Positions 34,143 through 46,432 of a stretch of DNA of 64,000 nt are shown here, in pieces. Made by a program: the position numbers and the translations under genes. Every line of letters begins with the position of its first letter. The stretch's first letter is position 1. The notes under the pieces were generated by a model that was given only the letters and a program-made list of their open reading frames with translations, was not told the origin of the DNA and made no database searches. Source of the stretch: Nitrospira sp. UBA6493 (lineage in GTDB: Bacteria > Nitrospirota > Nitrospiria > Nitrospirales > Nitrospiraceae); assembly GCA_002435325.1 (NCBI GenBank), contig DJMJ01000028.1, positions 16,949 through 80,948 on the forward strand, written 5' to 3'.

Positions 34143-34922
34143 TTACTTGGTCGCTATATGGATGGCGACGATTCCGCCCGTGAGGTTTTTATAGGACACC
34201 TGGCGGAAACCAGCTTCGTGCAGCACCTGACAAAGCCGTTCCTGATCGGGGAACGTCCGGATCGACGCGGGCAGATATTCATAGACGCCGGTGGTGTCCC
34301 GCGCGACTTTCGTCCCAATCCAGGGCAGTAATTTGAACGAATACCAATCGTAGAGCGCCCGCAGCCAGCCGAAGACCGGACGGGAGAACTCTAGGCAGAC
34401 AAAGGTCCCGCCCGGCTTCATCACCCGGCGGATCTCGCCGACCGCTTGCGGCAGGTTCCCGACATTGCGCATGCAAAAGCCGGTGGTCACCGCGTCAAAC
34501 GTGTTATCCGCAAACCCCAGGTGTTCGGCATTCGCCTGCAAACAAGTGATTTTCCCCGCAAGGCCCTTGCCGGCTACTTTCCTGAGCCCTTCGGCGAGCA
34601 TGGAGTGATTGAGATCGGAGGCGACCACCCGGCCTCTGGCGCCCATGCGGGGCTCCACGAGCAGGGCCAGGTCGGCCGTGCCGGCTCCCACGTCCAGCGC
34701 AGTCCCCTGCTCGACGTTCGGGACCAATGAAGCGGTGATTTTCTTCCAACGGTAATGGAGCCCGAAGCTGAGCAACGTGTTATTGAGATCGTAGACCCCG
34801 GCGATGGCCGTGAACATCCGCTGCACAGCCTGTTCGCGCGCGGACCCGGTCCAGGTAGAAATGGCCTGGGGGGGAGCGGCTGGCTGGGAGCGTTCTTGCA
34901 CGGATTCCTTCACCGACATCAT
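34143..34922 (-). CDS. ubiE: demethylmenaquinone methyltransferase UbiE/MenG
   Basis: A 259-residue SAM methyltransferase that adds the last methyl group in menaquinone synthesis. Family motifs: MFTAIAGVYDLNNTLLSFGLHYRWKK, the SAM site ALDVGAGTADLALLVEP, ASDLNHSM, and the C-terminal YEYLPASIRTFPDQERLCQV. It has a 30-residue N-terminal extension beyond the usual core, perhaps disordered. A Met at 34919 is an equally good start. It is the first gene of a two-gene unit with the B12 radical SAM protein. Confidence 0.93.
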   Translation of the reverse strand: MMSVKESVQERSQPAAPPQAISTWTGSAREQAVQRMFTAIAGVYDLNNTLLSFGLHYRWKKITASLVPNVEQGTALDVGAGTADLALLVEPRMGARGRVVASDLNHSMLAEGLRKVAGKGLAGKITCLQANAEHLGFADNTFDAVTTGFCMRNVGNLPQAVGEIRRVMKPGGTFVCLEFSRPVFGWLRALYDWYSFKLLPWIGTKVARDTTGVYEYLPASIRTFPDQERLCQVLHEAGFRQVSYKNLTGGIVAIHIATK

Positions 34923-34993
34923 GCCAGCCGTGGTAGCACCCGACTTCCGCCTTTGTCAAGGTAATGGGATCTGCGTGGTATAATCCCGCCCCT

Positions 34994-37588
<2,595 letters not shown>

Positions 37589-37820
37589 GCGAGGCTGGAA
37601 GGGACGGAGCTTTCGGCGTTGTCATCATGTGATGAGTCATGACGGCAATCCGATTGGTACTCTTGGTCGCGTGCGACTCTAAGGCGAGATAAGAATCGCA
37701 TGCCGTCGCACTCGGCGCTCTCGTGGCTGTCATCTGGTCGCGTCCGCTATGCTGATTTCCCAACGATCCGCTCTTCCATCCCCGGGGGAGTGAAAAGATA
37801 AGAGGACAAATAGGAGGCCC

Positions 37821-38150
37821 ATGCGCACCATCCTTCTGCTGACCATCTCCAACATCTTCATGACCTTCGCCTGGTATGGGCATTTGAAGTACAAGGATTC
37901 GCCCTTGTGGATCGTGATTGTGGCGAGTTGGGGCATTGCGTTCTTTGAGTATTGTTTCCAGGTGCCGGCCAATCGTATCGGCCACTATCAATTCACAGCC
38001 GCGCAGTTGAAAACCATTCAAGAGGTGATTAGCCTCGTCGTGTTTTGCGTCTTTTCGGTGCTGTACCTGAAAGAGCCGCTGAAGTGGAATTATCTGGCTG
38101 GGTTTGGCCTCATGGTCGGCGCGGTCTTTTTGATTTTCAAAGAGTGGTAG
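37821..38150 (+). CDS. DUF486/DMT-like small membrane protein
   Basis: A 109-residue protein with four transmembrane helices. FMTFAWYGHLKYKDSPLWIV and EYCFQVPANRIGHYQFTAAQLKTIQEVISLVVF are characteristic of the DUF486 family, a branch of small drug/metabolite-transporter-like proteins. The transport substrate is unknown. It lies in a 600-bp zone between uvrA and the ATPase gene, on the same strand, and may form an operon with the latter (46 bp gap). Confidence 0.85.
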   Translation: MRTILLLTISNIFMTFAWYGHLKYKDSPLWIVIVASWGIAFFEYCFQVPANRIGHYQFTAAQLKTIQEVISLVVFCVFSVLYLKEPLKWNYLAGFGLMVGAVFLIFKEW

Positions 38151-38196
38151 GGCAAGGCTAGGGGCGCGGGGCTAGAGGCAAGGGGGAAGAGGGAGA

Positions 38197-40668
38197 ATGG
38201 CGAAGGCGAAAAAGGCGGTGGGGACGGATCAGCAGGCAAGCCAGGACTTTGAAGGGCTCGGCGTCTTTTACCTCGGTCGTCCGTACGATCTGGCGGCGAA
38301 GCAGGCGAAGCCGGGATGGCTGCTCTATGACTCGAAGGATTTAGTGACGCATGCGGTTTGCGTCGGTATGACCGGTAGCGGCAAGACCGGCCTCTGTCTC
38401 TCATTACTTGAAGAAGCCGCCATTGACGGCATCCCTGCCATCATCATCGACCCGAAGGGCGACCTGGGTAATTTGATGCTGACCTTTCCCTCCCTCAAGG
38501 GCGAAGACTTTCAGCCCTGGATCAACGAGGACGATGCCCGCAAGAAAGGCTTATCTCCCACCGAATTTGCCAAGGCCCAGGCGGAACTCTGGACGAAGGG
38601 GTTGGCCGGGTGGCAGCAGGATGGCGCGCGCATTCAGCGGTTGCGCGATGCGGCCGATGTGGCGATCTATACGCCTGGGAGCAGCGCGGGCTTGCCCGTG
38701 TCCATCCTGAAGTCTTTTGCGGCGCCTGCAGCGGACATTCTGGGCGATCCGGAATTGCTTCGCGAGCGGATCAGCACGACGGTGACCAGTTTGCTCGGAT
38801 TGCTGAGGATGGAGGCTGATCCCATTCAGAGCCACGAGCACATACTCCTTTCCACGATTTTAGACCGCACCTGGAAGAACGGCGAGGATCTGGATCTGGC
38901 CGCACTCATTCATGCCATTCAATCGCCGCCGGTGCAGAAGATCGGGGTGATGGCCGTCGATTCGTTCTTCCCGTCCAAAGACCGGTTTGCCCTGGCGATG
39001 CGGCTGAACAATTTGCTCGCCGCGCCCGGTTTCCAGGCCTGGCTCGAAGGCGAAGCGCTCGATATTCAGTCGCTTCTGTACACGTCGGCCGGCAAGCCGC
39101 GTCTGGCCATTTTCTCCATCGCGCATCTCAACGACGCCGAGCGCATGTTCTTTGTCACGCTGTTGCTGAGTCAAATGGTCAGCTGGATGCGGGCGCAGTC
39201 GGGGACCACGAGTTTGCGTGCGCTGCTCTATATGGATGAAATCTTCGGCTACTTCCCGCCGGTGGCGAATCCTCCGTCGAAGCTCCCGCTCATGACCCTG
39301 CTCAAGCAGGCGCGCGCGTTTGGCCTGGGCGTCGTGCTCGCGACGCAGAATCCCGTCGATCTCGACTACAAGGGACTGGCGAATACCGGCACCTGGTTTA
39401 TCGGTCGCCTGCAGACGGAACGCGACAAAGCGCGAGTGCTCGAAGGATTGGAAGGCGCGTCTTCCAGCGCGGGCAAGAAGTTCGACAAGGGACGCATGGA
39501 ACAGACGCTCGCCGGCCTCGGCAACCGCATTTTCCTGATGAATAATGTGCACGAGGATGAGCCGGTTGTGTTTGAAACGCGCTGGTGTCTTTCCTATCTC
39601 CGCGGTCCGCTGACGAGGACGCAGATCAACATCTTGATGGATCCGGTGCGCGCCGCTCATGCGGCGGGAGGCGCGACTGGCGCGGTAGCGGACGTGACAC
39701 AAGCGCCGAAGGGAGGCGCCCGTCCCATCGTGCCGCCTGATGTGCCGCAGCAGTTTGTGCCGCTGCGAGGATCCCAACCGGCTGGCAGCGAACTCGTCTA
39801 TGCCCCCATGGTGCTGGGCTCGGCGAAAGTTCGCTTTTCCGATGCGAAGAACGGCGTCGATACCACCCAGGATGTAACGGTCTTGGTGCCCATGACCGAC
39901 GGGGCGGTGACTGTTGATTGGGACCAAGCGACTGCGGCGTATCTGGCCATTGCGGATTTAGAGCAGAGACCGGAAGCGCGCGCGCACTTCCTTCCGCTTC
40001 CGGCGAGCGCCGGCAAGGCGAAGAATTATGCGGATTGGAACAAGGATTTCGTTGGTTGGTTGTTCAGGACACAGACCGTCGATCTGCTCAAGAGTCCGAC
40101 AACCAAAGAGGTGTCCAAGCCGGGCGAGACCGAGCGGGACTTTCGTGTGCGCTTGCAGCAGTCCGGCCGGGAGCAGCGCGATCAAACTGCCGAATCGCTC
40201 CGTAGGAAGTATGCGCCGAAGATTGCGACGCTCCAAGATCGTATCAGGCGGGCCGACCAACAAAAAGCAAAGCAGCAGGCCGAAGCGCGGTCCAGCCAGG
40301 TGCAGGCGGCTATTGCCGTCGGGGCATCGATCCTCGGCGCATTCTTAGGCCGCAAGACAATCAGCGCCACGAACATTGGGCGCGCGACAACGGCCGTCAG
40401 GAGTGCGGGTCGGGTGATGAAGGAAACACAGGATGTCGGACATGCGGAGGAAAACGTGGCGGTCTTGGAGCAGCAGTTGGCCGATCTGGAAGCGCAATTC
40501 AAGGCCGAGGCCGATGCGTTGGCGGCAGCTGTCGATCCTCTCACCGAGAAGCTCGAGGTCGTGTCGCTGAAACCCACGAAGGCCAACATTGCGGTGAAAG
40601 TTGTCGCCTTTGCCTGGACGCCTCAGTGGCAGGACGAACAGGGCGCGTGTACTCCGGCATGGCAGTGA
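38197..40668 (+). CDS. HerA-like P-loop ATPase
   Basis: An 823-residue protein with Walker A VGMTGSGKTGLCLSLLEEAA near residues 57-66, Walker B IPAIIIDPKGDLGNLM just after, and a second acidic element ALLYMDEIFGYFPP with sensor LGVVLATQNPVDLDYKGLAN. This is the HerA/VirB4 (DUF87) helicase type. The C-terminal 300 residues contain a long coiled coil (DRIRRADQQKAKQQAEARSS then EENVAVLEQQLADLEAQFKA) flanking a Gly/Ala-rich segment. Members are chromosomal ATPases of unknown role, probably hexameric motors acting on DNA or protein. No nuclease partner (NurA-like) is adjacent. Confidence 0.86.
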   Translation: MAKAKKAVGTDQQASQDFEGLGVFYLGRPYDLAAKQAKPGWLLYDSKDLVTHAVCVGMTGSGKTGLCLSLLEEAAIDGIPAIIIDPKGDLGNLMLTFPSLKGEDFQPWINEDDARKKGLSPTEFAKAQAELWTKGLAGWQQDGARIQRLRDAADVAIYTPGSSAGLPVSILKSFAAPAADILGDPELLRERISTTVTSLLGLLRMEADPIQSHEHILLSTILDRTWKNGEDLDLAALIHAIQSPPVQKIGVMAVDSFFPSKDRFALAMRLNNLLAAPGFQAWLEGEALDIQSLLYTSAGKPRLAIFSIAHLNDAERMFFVTLLLSQMVSWMRAQSGTTSLRALLYMDEIFGYFPPVANPPSKLPLMTLLKQARAFGLGVVLATQNPVDLDYKGLANTGTWFIGRLQTERDKARVLEGLEGASSSAGKKFDKGRMEQTLAGLGNRIFLMNNVHEDEPVVFETRWCLSYLRGPLTRTQINILMDPVRAAHAAGGATGAVADVTQAPKGGARPIVPPDVPQQFVPLRGSQPAGSELVYAPMVLGSAKVRFSDAKNGVDTTQDVTVLVPMTDGAVTVDWDQATAAYLAIADLEQRPEARAHFLPLPASAGKAKNYADWNKDFVGWLFRTQTVDLLKSPTTKEVSKPGETERDFRVRLQQSGREQRDQTAESLRRKYAPKIATLQDRIRRADQQKAKQQAEARSSQVQAAIAVGASILGAFLGRKTISATNIGRATTAVRSAGRVMKETQDVGHAEENVAVLEQQLADLEAQFKAEADALAAAVDPLTEKLEVVSLKPTKANIAVKVVAFAWTPQWQDEQGACTPAWQ

Positions 40669-40740
40669 TCTGCGTCGCTCGTTGTTCGTGAAGCGTCGTT
40701 CGCAAGATACGAGAGGACGCGTTAGGTCAGACCCCGCCCG

Positions 40741-41301
40741 TTAATGCTTCTTCTGCATTATCTTGTCCGTCCAGGCCAGCAGAATGGCTGAGCCGAGGAA
40801 CGTCATGTGGATGAATATTTTCCACTTGATGTGTTCGGGATCTTCGTTTTCGATGTCAACGAAGGCCTTTAAGAGGTGAATGCTGGAGATGCCGATTAAC
40901 GAGGCTGCCAATTTCACCTTGATCGTGCCGGGATCGATATGGCCCAGCCAGTCGGGACGGTCCGGGTGTTCTTCTAGATCCAGCTTGCTGACGAAGGTCG
41001 CATAGCCGCCGATGATCACCATTGCGAGCAGATTCGCCACCATGGTCACGTCGATGAGTCCCAAGATCCCGAGCATGAATTCGACTTCTTTGCTTTGGTT
41101 CACGTGGAGGAGCATTTCCCACAATTCAATCAGGAACTTATAGGCGTAGAGCAGTTCCGCCACGATCAAGCCCCCATACAGAGGTGCCTGAATCCATCGG
41201 CTGCCAAAAACGGCGACTTCAAACAGGTGTTCCACATAGGCGACCGGACCGCTAACTGATTTCGTTGGGGTCTTGGACGGGGAAGAATGCTCGGTGGACA
41301 T
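40741..41301 (-). CDS. YqhA/UPF0114 family membrane protein
   Basis: From the ATG at 41301 the product is 186 residues with four transmembrane segments. EHLFEVAVFGSRWIQAPLYGGLIVAELLYA, then EFMLGILGLIDVTMVANLLAMVIIGGYATFVS, and KVKLAASLIGISSIHLLKAF match the YqhA/UPF0114 family. Function is unknown; it is probably an inner-membrane channel or transporter. An open frame extends to 41343 without a better start. It is convergent with the ATPase gene upstream and faces the signalling block. Confidence 0.88.
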   Translation of the reverse strand: MSTEHSSPSKTPTKSVSGPVAYVEHLFEVAVFGSRWIQAPLYGGLIVAELLYAYKFLIELWEMLLHVNQSKEVEFMLGILGLIDVTMVANLLAMVIIGGYATFVSKLDLEEHPDRPDWLGHIDPGTIKVKLAASLIGISSIHLLKAFVDIENEDPEHIKWKIFIHMTFLGSAILLAWTDKIMQKKH

Positions 41302-41421
41302 CAGGCCTCCTGAACAAATTTGGCGGTCCCGCAGGGGACACATGCGCCGCGTATCCTAAAGTGAGCCTCACGGGCTGTCAATTCAAGACAACGATGGAAG
41401 CTGCGTCGACGAGCCATGAGG

Positions 41422-42105
41422 TTATGCGGCTTTGGTGGTGATAGTAGACGGCCGCATGATTGGTGCGGGGGGTGTCGAGGAAGCGGAGTTCTGGACTGGA
41501 GCATGGGCTTTGAGTAGTGCCGCAGCACGTTCCCCAGCCTTGCGAATATGTTCCGCGCTCGGACGGGCAGGGTCCTGTGGTGCGAGGCGGGCCAGTAGGA
41601 GGTCTGCAAATCCGTTGATCGAAGTCAGGAGATTATTGAGATCGTGGATTAGTCTGCCCGGATCGGGCGGAGCGGCTGGATCCGTATTCGGCCTTGTGAG
41701 CGCCGGAAGCTCTCTCCCTGTGCGTGCGAGGGCGCGCGCAATGGCACGGCAGGCATCGGCGTGGCTCGATGTGGTGACGGCCAGGACTTCATGCGCGCCT
41801 CGACGCAACGCGTCAAGGGTCGTGGCGTCGTCGGTCCTCGATACCAGCGCGAGCCGCGCACTGGTAGGCGATGCGGTACGGAGTGCGTGGAGTAAGTCCT
41901 GGTCTGGAGGCTCCGTCTTCTTGAGGTCGAGGAGGACCAGATCAACTCGCTGGGCCTGTAGATGTTCGAGGGCATCGGACAGCGTATGAGTCATGCGGAT
42001 AGTGAGCGGGCCCGGGAAGTGGGAGGCCAGCCATGAGTCGATCTGGGTCGTGAGCAGACTCTGCGGGCCTAGAAAGAGGATTGAGAGAGGCGTGGTGTCA
42101 GTCAT
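41422..42105 (-). CDS. receiver protein with orphan H-box, no kinase catalytic domain
   Basis: From the ATG at 42105 this is 227 residues. The first about 125 residues form a response-regulator receiver-like fold: PLSILFLGPQSLLTTQIDSWLAS, then ARVDLVLLDLKK-type Asp-containing strand seen as RVDLVLLDLKKTE, and ARLALVSRTDD with HEVLAVTTSSHADACRAIARAL. The C-terminal part contains GRLIHDLNNLLTSINGFADLLLARLAP, a classic HisKA H-box (H-D-x-N-N), but the protein ends before any HATPase domain. It could be a phosphotransfer or decoy element. It is the last gene of the kinase/regulator block, separated from the next by about 290 bp that looks like a promoter region. Confidence 0.75.
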   Translation of the reverse strand: MTDTTPLSILFLGPQSLLTTQIDSWLASHFPGPLTIRMTHTLSDALEHLQAQRVDLVLLDLKKTEPPDQDLLHALRTASPTSARLALVSRTDDATTLDALRRGAHEVLAVTTSSHADACRAIARALARTGRELPALTRPNTDPAAPPDPGRLIHDLNNLLTSINGFADLLLARLAPQDPARPSAEHIRKAGERAAALLKAHAPVQNSASSTPPAPIMRPSTITTKAA

Positions 42106-42394
42106 GGTGTGTATTCGAGCGATTCCAATTCTCGGTTGTCCGTGCCGAATTGGCTGGTAGAAATAATGAGAGTTCGGTCGCTGGTCCCGGGCTGTCATGC
42201 ATCGGTTGTTCAATCAGTCCGACGGTTTCTCCCTTTGTCGGATATGAGGAGCGGGAACTTGACGGTCAAAGAGCTGTTTGGTGTGGCGCGAGAGCCCGCG
42301 CCTCTCATTCTATCGGCGGCTCGTCGATAATCTTGAGCCGGGGAGTGTCGCAGGACCTGTAGTTGGAGCAGACGAGAACGTCACGGTATGAGAC

Positions 42395-43066
42395 TTAAGA
42401 GAGGGGCGTTCCTCTGAAGCTGCTGGCGAAGAAGGTGGCGACCTGAGACCGGCGGCTGATTTGAAGTTTACAGTAGATATTGGCCAAATAGTTTTTCACA
42501 GTCTTTTCACTCAGGGTCAAGGACTGGGCGATTTCCTTGTTTGTGTACCCTGCCGCAACGAGCGGGAGCAATCGTTGTTCCTGCGGAGACAGCAGGGGGC
42601 GTTTCGACGGGTTTGGACTCGACGGGAAAGACGGTCTCCATCCTGGCGCATGTTTCGTGATTCGGGAATCTGTGAGGGGCTGGCCGGCTGCAGTGGCTTT
42701 GATGGCGCGAACGAGCGCGTGCGAGGCGATATCTTTTAGCAGATAGCCGTGGGCTCCAGAGAGACTTGCTGCCTCGACGGTGTGCTCATCCGTGAAGCTG
42801 GTGAGAAATAGCACCCGGGAGGTGGGACTGACTGCCAAGATGTCTCCCGCCGCCTCCACTCCGTTGCCGTCGGGCAGGCGGATATCGAGAAGCACGATGT
42901 CGGGTTTGAGGCGCGCGCATTGCCGAAGAGCCTCGTCTTTCTTGCCAGCCTGGCCGACGACTTTCATTCCGGGCGTCAAATTGAGAACGGCGCTCAGCCC
43001 GATACGCACCACTTCATGGTCGTCGACGAGCATGATCCGAATGGGTTTAGATCGTGCCTGACTCAT
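42395..43066 (-). CDS. NarL/FixJ-type response regulator
   Basis: A 223-residue regulator. Receiver domain: acidic pair D15-D16 in MLVDDHEVV, phospho-acceptor D61 in DIVLLDIRLPDGNG, Thr/Ser in FLTSF, Lys in YLLKDIA. The C-terminal LuxR-type helix-turn-helix reads LSPQEQRLLPLVAAGYTNKEIAQSLTLSEKTVKNYLANIYCKL. Its start overlaps the large PAS kinase gene by 20 bases, so the two form a two-component pair. No DNA target is visible. Confidence 0.93.
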   Translation of the reverse strand: MSQARSKPIRIMLVDDHEVVRIGLSAVLNLTPGMKVVGQAGKKDEALRQCARLKPDIVLLDIRLPDGNGVEAAGDILAVSPTSRVLFLTSFTDEHTVEAASLSGAHGYLLKDIASHALVRAIKATAAGQPLTDSRITKHAPGWRPSFPSSPNPSKRPLLSPQEQRLLPLVAAGYTNKEIAQSLTLSEKTVKNYLANIYCKLQISRRSQVATFFASSFRGTPLS

Positions 43067-46000
43067 AGGGCCTTTCTAATGGAACCTCGACGGTGACATT
43101 GGTGCCTTGTCCCGGTTCACTGGTGAGCAGAAAACGGGCGCCGATGTGCCTGGCGCGCGTGGCCATGTTCGTCAGTCCATGGCCTCGCCGGCGCTTCCGG
43201 CCGGTCTTGAAGCCGATGCCGTCATCGGCAACACGCAATTGGATGGATGGGCCGATGAGGCGCAGAGTAATTGATCGCGTGCTGGCCTTCGCGTGCCGCA
43301 TGCTATTGCTGAGGGCTTCGCGCGCGATGCTCAAGAGCTGCTCCCCCACATCGGCCTTGATCAGCGGGATGACCTCCGGCTGGATGTTCAAGGTAGGGGC
43401 GGTTTGCCCGGCGGAGGAAAATGAGTTGATCAGTTGGCGCAGTGCGCGCTCAAAATCCATGTTCGAGGCGTTGCGTTGGTGCAGCAAGCCGATGAAGTGG
43501 CGCACCTCCAGAACAAGATGATTAAGTTGGGCGATGGCCTGGGTGATGTGGGTCTTAGATTTTCTGGCCGAGGTGCCGGCCACCAGTTTACTGGCTTCCA
43601 GCTGCATGCCGACCGCGTACAAAGATTGCAGGATATTGTCGTGCAGGTCTTGACTGATGCGTTCGCGCTCTTCTCTGGACTGCTGCAAGATGCGCTCTTG
43701 GAGGCGCAAGGCCTCTTCGGCCTGCTTTTGTTCTGTGATGTCGGTGCCCACGGTTACGAGGCAGGCCTTCCCGTTGAGCTCGATCGGTTCGCAGGAAACC
43801 AGGCAATGCCGGAGCGTGCGGTCTTTCGTATACAGCTGAACTTCAATATTGCGGAGGGTGCCTTTGAGAGCGAGTTGGGCGAAAAACTGGTCTCGTTCTC
43901 CGGAGGCGGGCCACAGTCCTAATGTGAGCACAGTCTGTCCGATCACTTCGTCCCGTCGATAACCGAACAGTGTGAGGCCCGCATCGTTGACCTCCAGGCA
44001 GCGACCTGTGTCTCGTTCCGTGACGATGACGGGATGGGGGCTCGACCGGAAGGCCTTGGCAAATCGCTCTTCGCTCACACGGAGCAATTCTTCTGTGTAC
44101 TTGCGCTCAGTGATATCAAACCAGGAGCCGAGCAGTTCCACAGGATGGCCATCAGGGTCTCGAATGAGAATGAGTTCATCCCGCATCCATCGGTATTGGC
44201 CCTGCTTGTTTAAAAAACGGTATTCGTGGGTTAGGGACCCGCTTGAAAACAGGGTGGAAAATCCTTCCATGATAGCCGGGGCGTCCTCAGGATGAATCCG
44301 GTTGATCCAGAATCGTGGATCGTCGGTGAATTCGTGCGGTTCGTATCCCAGTTGTGCAGTGATATTCGCGGAGACGAAGGTCGCGCCATAGGTGCCGGTG
44401 GCCGCAGCCGTGTAGATGACGGCCAGTGAGTGAGACAAGACAAAGTCGAGCCGGGCTTGCCTTGCGCGGAGCGCCGCCTCGGCCCGCTTGAGATCCGATT
44501 GATCGACAAAGAGCCCGACCGCTGTCGAGAGCTCCTCCGATTCGTTCCGGACAAATACCGGCCATAGCAAAAGGTCGAGCATGGAGCCGTCTTTGCGGTG
44601 GCGTCGCAACTCAATGGGGCCGGTTATTTTCCCGCGTGTGCCTTGCTCCCACAGGGCATCGGCGCTCCGTTCCTGTCCTTTTGTGACATAGGGAAGTTCA
44701 CGGCCCAACACCTCATCTTCAGACCAGCCGAATAATCTGGTCGCAGCCCGGTTCCAGCTTGTGACCCGTGCGTGGGCGTCTAGGCTGACAATGGGAAGGG
44801 GGGATTCGGCCACCAGAGTTTGGAGGAGCTGGGTGGTTGCGGCGAGATCCGCTTCGGCTTGTTTCCGAGCGGAAATATTTTTGACCACGGCAATGAAATA
44901 GGCGGGTGAGTCGGCATGGTTTCGCACCAAGGAGACCGTAAAGGCCACCCACACGAACGTTCCATCCACTCGGAGGCAGCGTTTCTCGAGAGAAAAACGA
45001 TCCTGCGCACCGGAGAGCAGGTCCTCCATCAACTTCAAATTGACCGCAAGATCGTCCGGATGGGTGACCTCTTGAAAGGATTTTCTCAGCAGATCTTCCA
45101 GGGAGTAGCCGAGAATGTCCACTAAAGCAGGATTGGCCTGGAGAAATTGTCCGGTGAGCCCCAACTGTGCCATGCCAACAGCCGACTGCTCGAATATCAC
45201 TCTCCAGCGAGCTTCATTGTCGCGCAGGGCTTCGAGCGTCTGGTGTTGAGCCGTGATATCGTTACAAACGATCAAGAGGCTGATTTGGCCGGTCGTGTCG
45301 ATGACGGTGCGCGCGCGTTCTCTGACCCAGATGCGGGACCCGTCCTTCCGAATTTTCTGAAGCTCCCACTCGAAGGTCTGGTAGGGATTTGCCGCGCACA
45401 GGGTCAGTTGATCGAGTACGGCCCGGTGGTCATCCGGATCGAATACGGCAAGCACCGATCGGCCTACCAACTCGAGTTCCGTATAGCCGAGTTGTTTCGC
45501 CCCGAAGGTATTCACGGAAAGTACGGTCCCCGTTGCGGACAGCGTAAAGTACATGGAGGGATTGTCGTCGTAGAGTGCGCGAAACCGTTCTTCGTTTTGC
45601 CGCAGGGTGTCTTCGGCCCTGAGACGCTCCAGTTCGGCGGCGGCCCGCTCGGCAAAGGCGGTGATAATAGGAGTGCCCTGGCTGGAATCAAAGAGGAATG
45701 GGCGCACATCCATGACGCACAGATGGCCGGTCGTTTGGCCGGCGCCATTGCGCAGGGAAACTCCCATGTAGCTTTCAAGGTTGAGGGTGGCCAGATATGT
45801 ATCTTCGGGAAACAGTTGTTGGACGTGTTGCGGGATGAACACCTGGCCGTCTTGGAAGACTTTCTGGCAGGGGGGGGCATTCAGGGCGTATTCAAGGGGA
45901 TCAGCAGCTCGATCGCGAGACCATCCGGCCACAGTTCGAACCCAATTCGTCTTTCCCGGGATCAATTCCGTGACGAATACGTAGGGAACTTGCAAAGTCT

Positions 46001-46217
46001 CTGATAATTGCCGAACCAGCTGGAGTAGAAACTCGTGTCCCGTGACAGAGGCCGTGCTGAAGTCCAGCGCTTTGAGCGCGCTGTCCATCCATTTTCGCTC
46101 AGCAGACTCCCGTTCCAGTTTCTCGATGCGCGCACGAAGAACTGTTAATTCGTCTTCGGAAGAGAAGGTGGCGCGGTCGGCTGTGGTTGCCGGAATGGTC
46201 TCAAGAGGCCCGTTCAT
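43047..46217 (-). CDS. multi-PAS sensor kinase (HisKA_3)
   Basis: A 1056-residue cytoplasmic kinase without transmembrane helices. Layout: coiled coil (1-60), GAF-like domain (60-200), five PAS domains at about 212-330, 335-460, 460-580, 585-715 and 715-840 (for example NPSMYFTLSATGTVLSVNTF and SPHPVIVTERDTGRCLEVND), HisKA_3 dimerisation/phospho-acceptor with SQDLHDNILQSLYAVG near 850, and HATPase (VADDGIGFKTGRKRRRGHGL) to the C-terminus. It senses several signals, possibly redox, light or small ligands, and phosphorylates the NarL-type regulator whose gene overlaps its 3' end. Confidence 0.93.
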   Translation of the reverse strand: MNGPLETIPATTADRATFSSEDELTVLRARIEKLERESAERKWMDSALKALDFSTASVTGHEFLLQLVRQLSETLQVPYVFVTELIPGKTNWVRTVAGWSRDRAADPLEYALNAPPCQKVFQDGQVFIPQHVQQLFPEDTYLATLNLESYMGVSLRNGAGQTTGHLCVMDVRPFLFDSSQGTPIITAFAERAAAELERLRAEDTLRQNEERFRALYDDNPSMYFTLSATGTVLSVNTFGAKQLGYTELELVGRSVLAVFDPDDHRAVLDQLTLCAANPYQTFEWELQKIRKDGSRIWVRERARTVIDTTGQISLLIVCNDITAQHQTLEALRDNEARWRVIFEQSAVGMAQLGLTGQFLQANPALVDILGYSLEDLLRKSFQEVTHPDDLAVNLKLMEDLLSGAQDRFSLEKRCLRVDGTFVWVAFTVSLVRNHADSPAYFIAVVKNISARKQAEADLAATTQLLQTLVAESPLPIVSLDAHARVTSWNRAATRLFGWSEDEVLGRELPYVTKGQERSADALWEQGTRGKITGPIELRRHRKDGSMLDLLLWPVFVRNESEELSTAVGLFVDQSDLKRAEAALRARQARLDFVLSHSLAVIYTAAATGTYGATFVSANITAQLGYEPHEFTDDPRFWINRIHPEDAPAIMEGFSTLFSSGSLTHEYRFLNKQGQYRWMRDELILIRDPDGHPVELLGSWFDITERKYTEELLRVSEERFAKAFRSSPHPVIVTERDTGRCLEVNDAGLTLFGYRRDEVIGQTVLTLGLWPASGERDQFFAQLALKGTLRNIEVQLYTKDRTLRHCLVSCEPIELNGKACLVTVGTDITEQKQAEEALRLQERILQQSREERERISQDLHDNILQSLYAVGMQLEASKLVAGTSARKSKTHITQAIAQLNHLVLEVRHFIGLLHQRNASNMDFERALRQLINSFSSAGQTAPTLNIQPEVIPLIKADVGEQLLSIAREALSNSMRHAKASTRSITLRLIGPSIQLRVADDGIGFKTGRKRRRGHGLTNMATRARHIGARFLLTSEPGQGTNVTVEVPLERPYESGTI

Positions 46218-46432
46218 GATGGTCTTCTCGAAGAAGCCGGATTCTCATCTGTTCTTCTCGCGCAAGCCTTTGCCTTGCGCGCGTTCTCTGGGAAGGGACA
46301 GAGCGACCACGCCCCTTTTAAAGGTGAAGGATAGGTCGAAGAGCTGCTGAAATGCTAGAGGGGAGAGACCGTAATCACAAGGATTCCTTGCGGCACGGAT
46401 TGGTTCGGAGGGTGTGTGGACCAAAGGGACGG

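Noticed and set aside
45147..46004. 285-residue plus-strand frame
   Set aside because: Antisense to the multi-PAS kinase; no signal, motif or ribosome-binding site.
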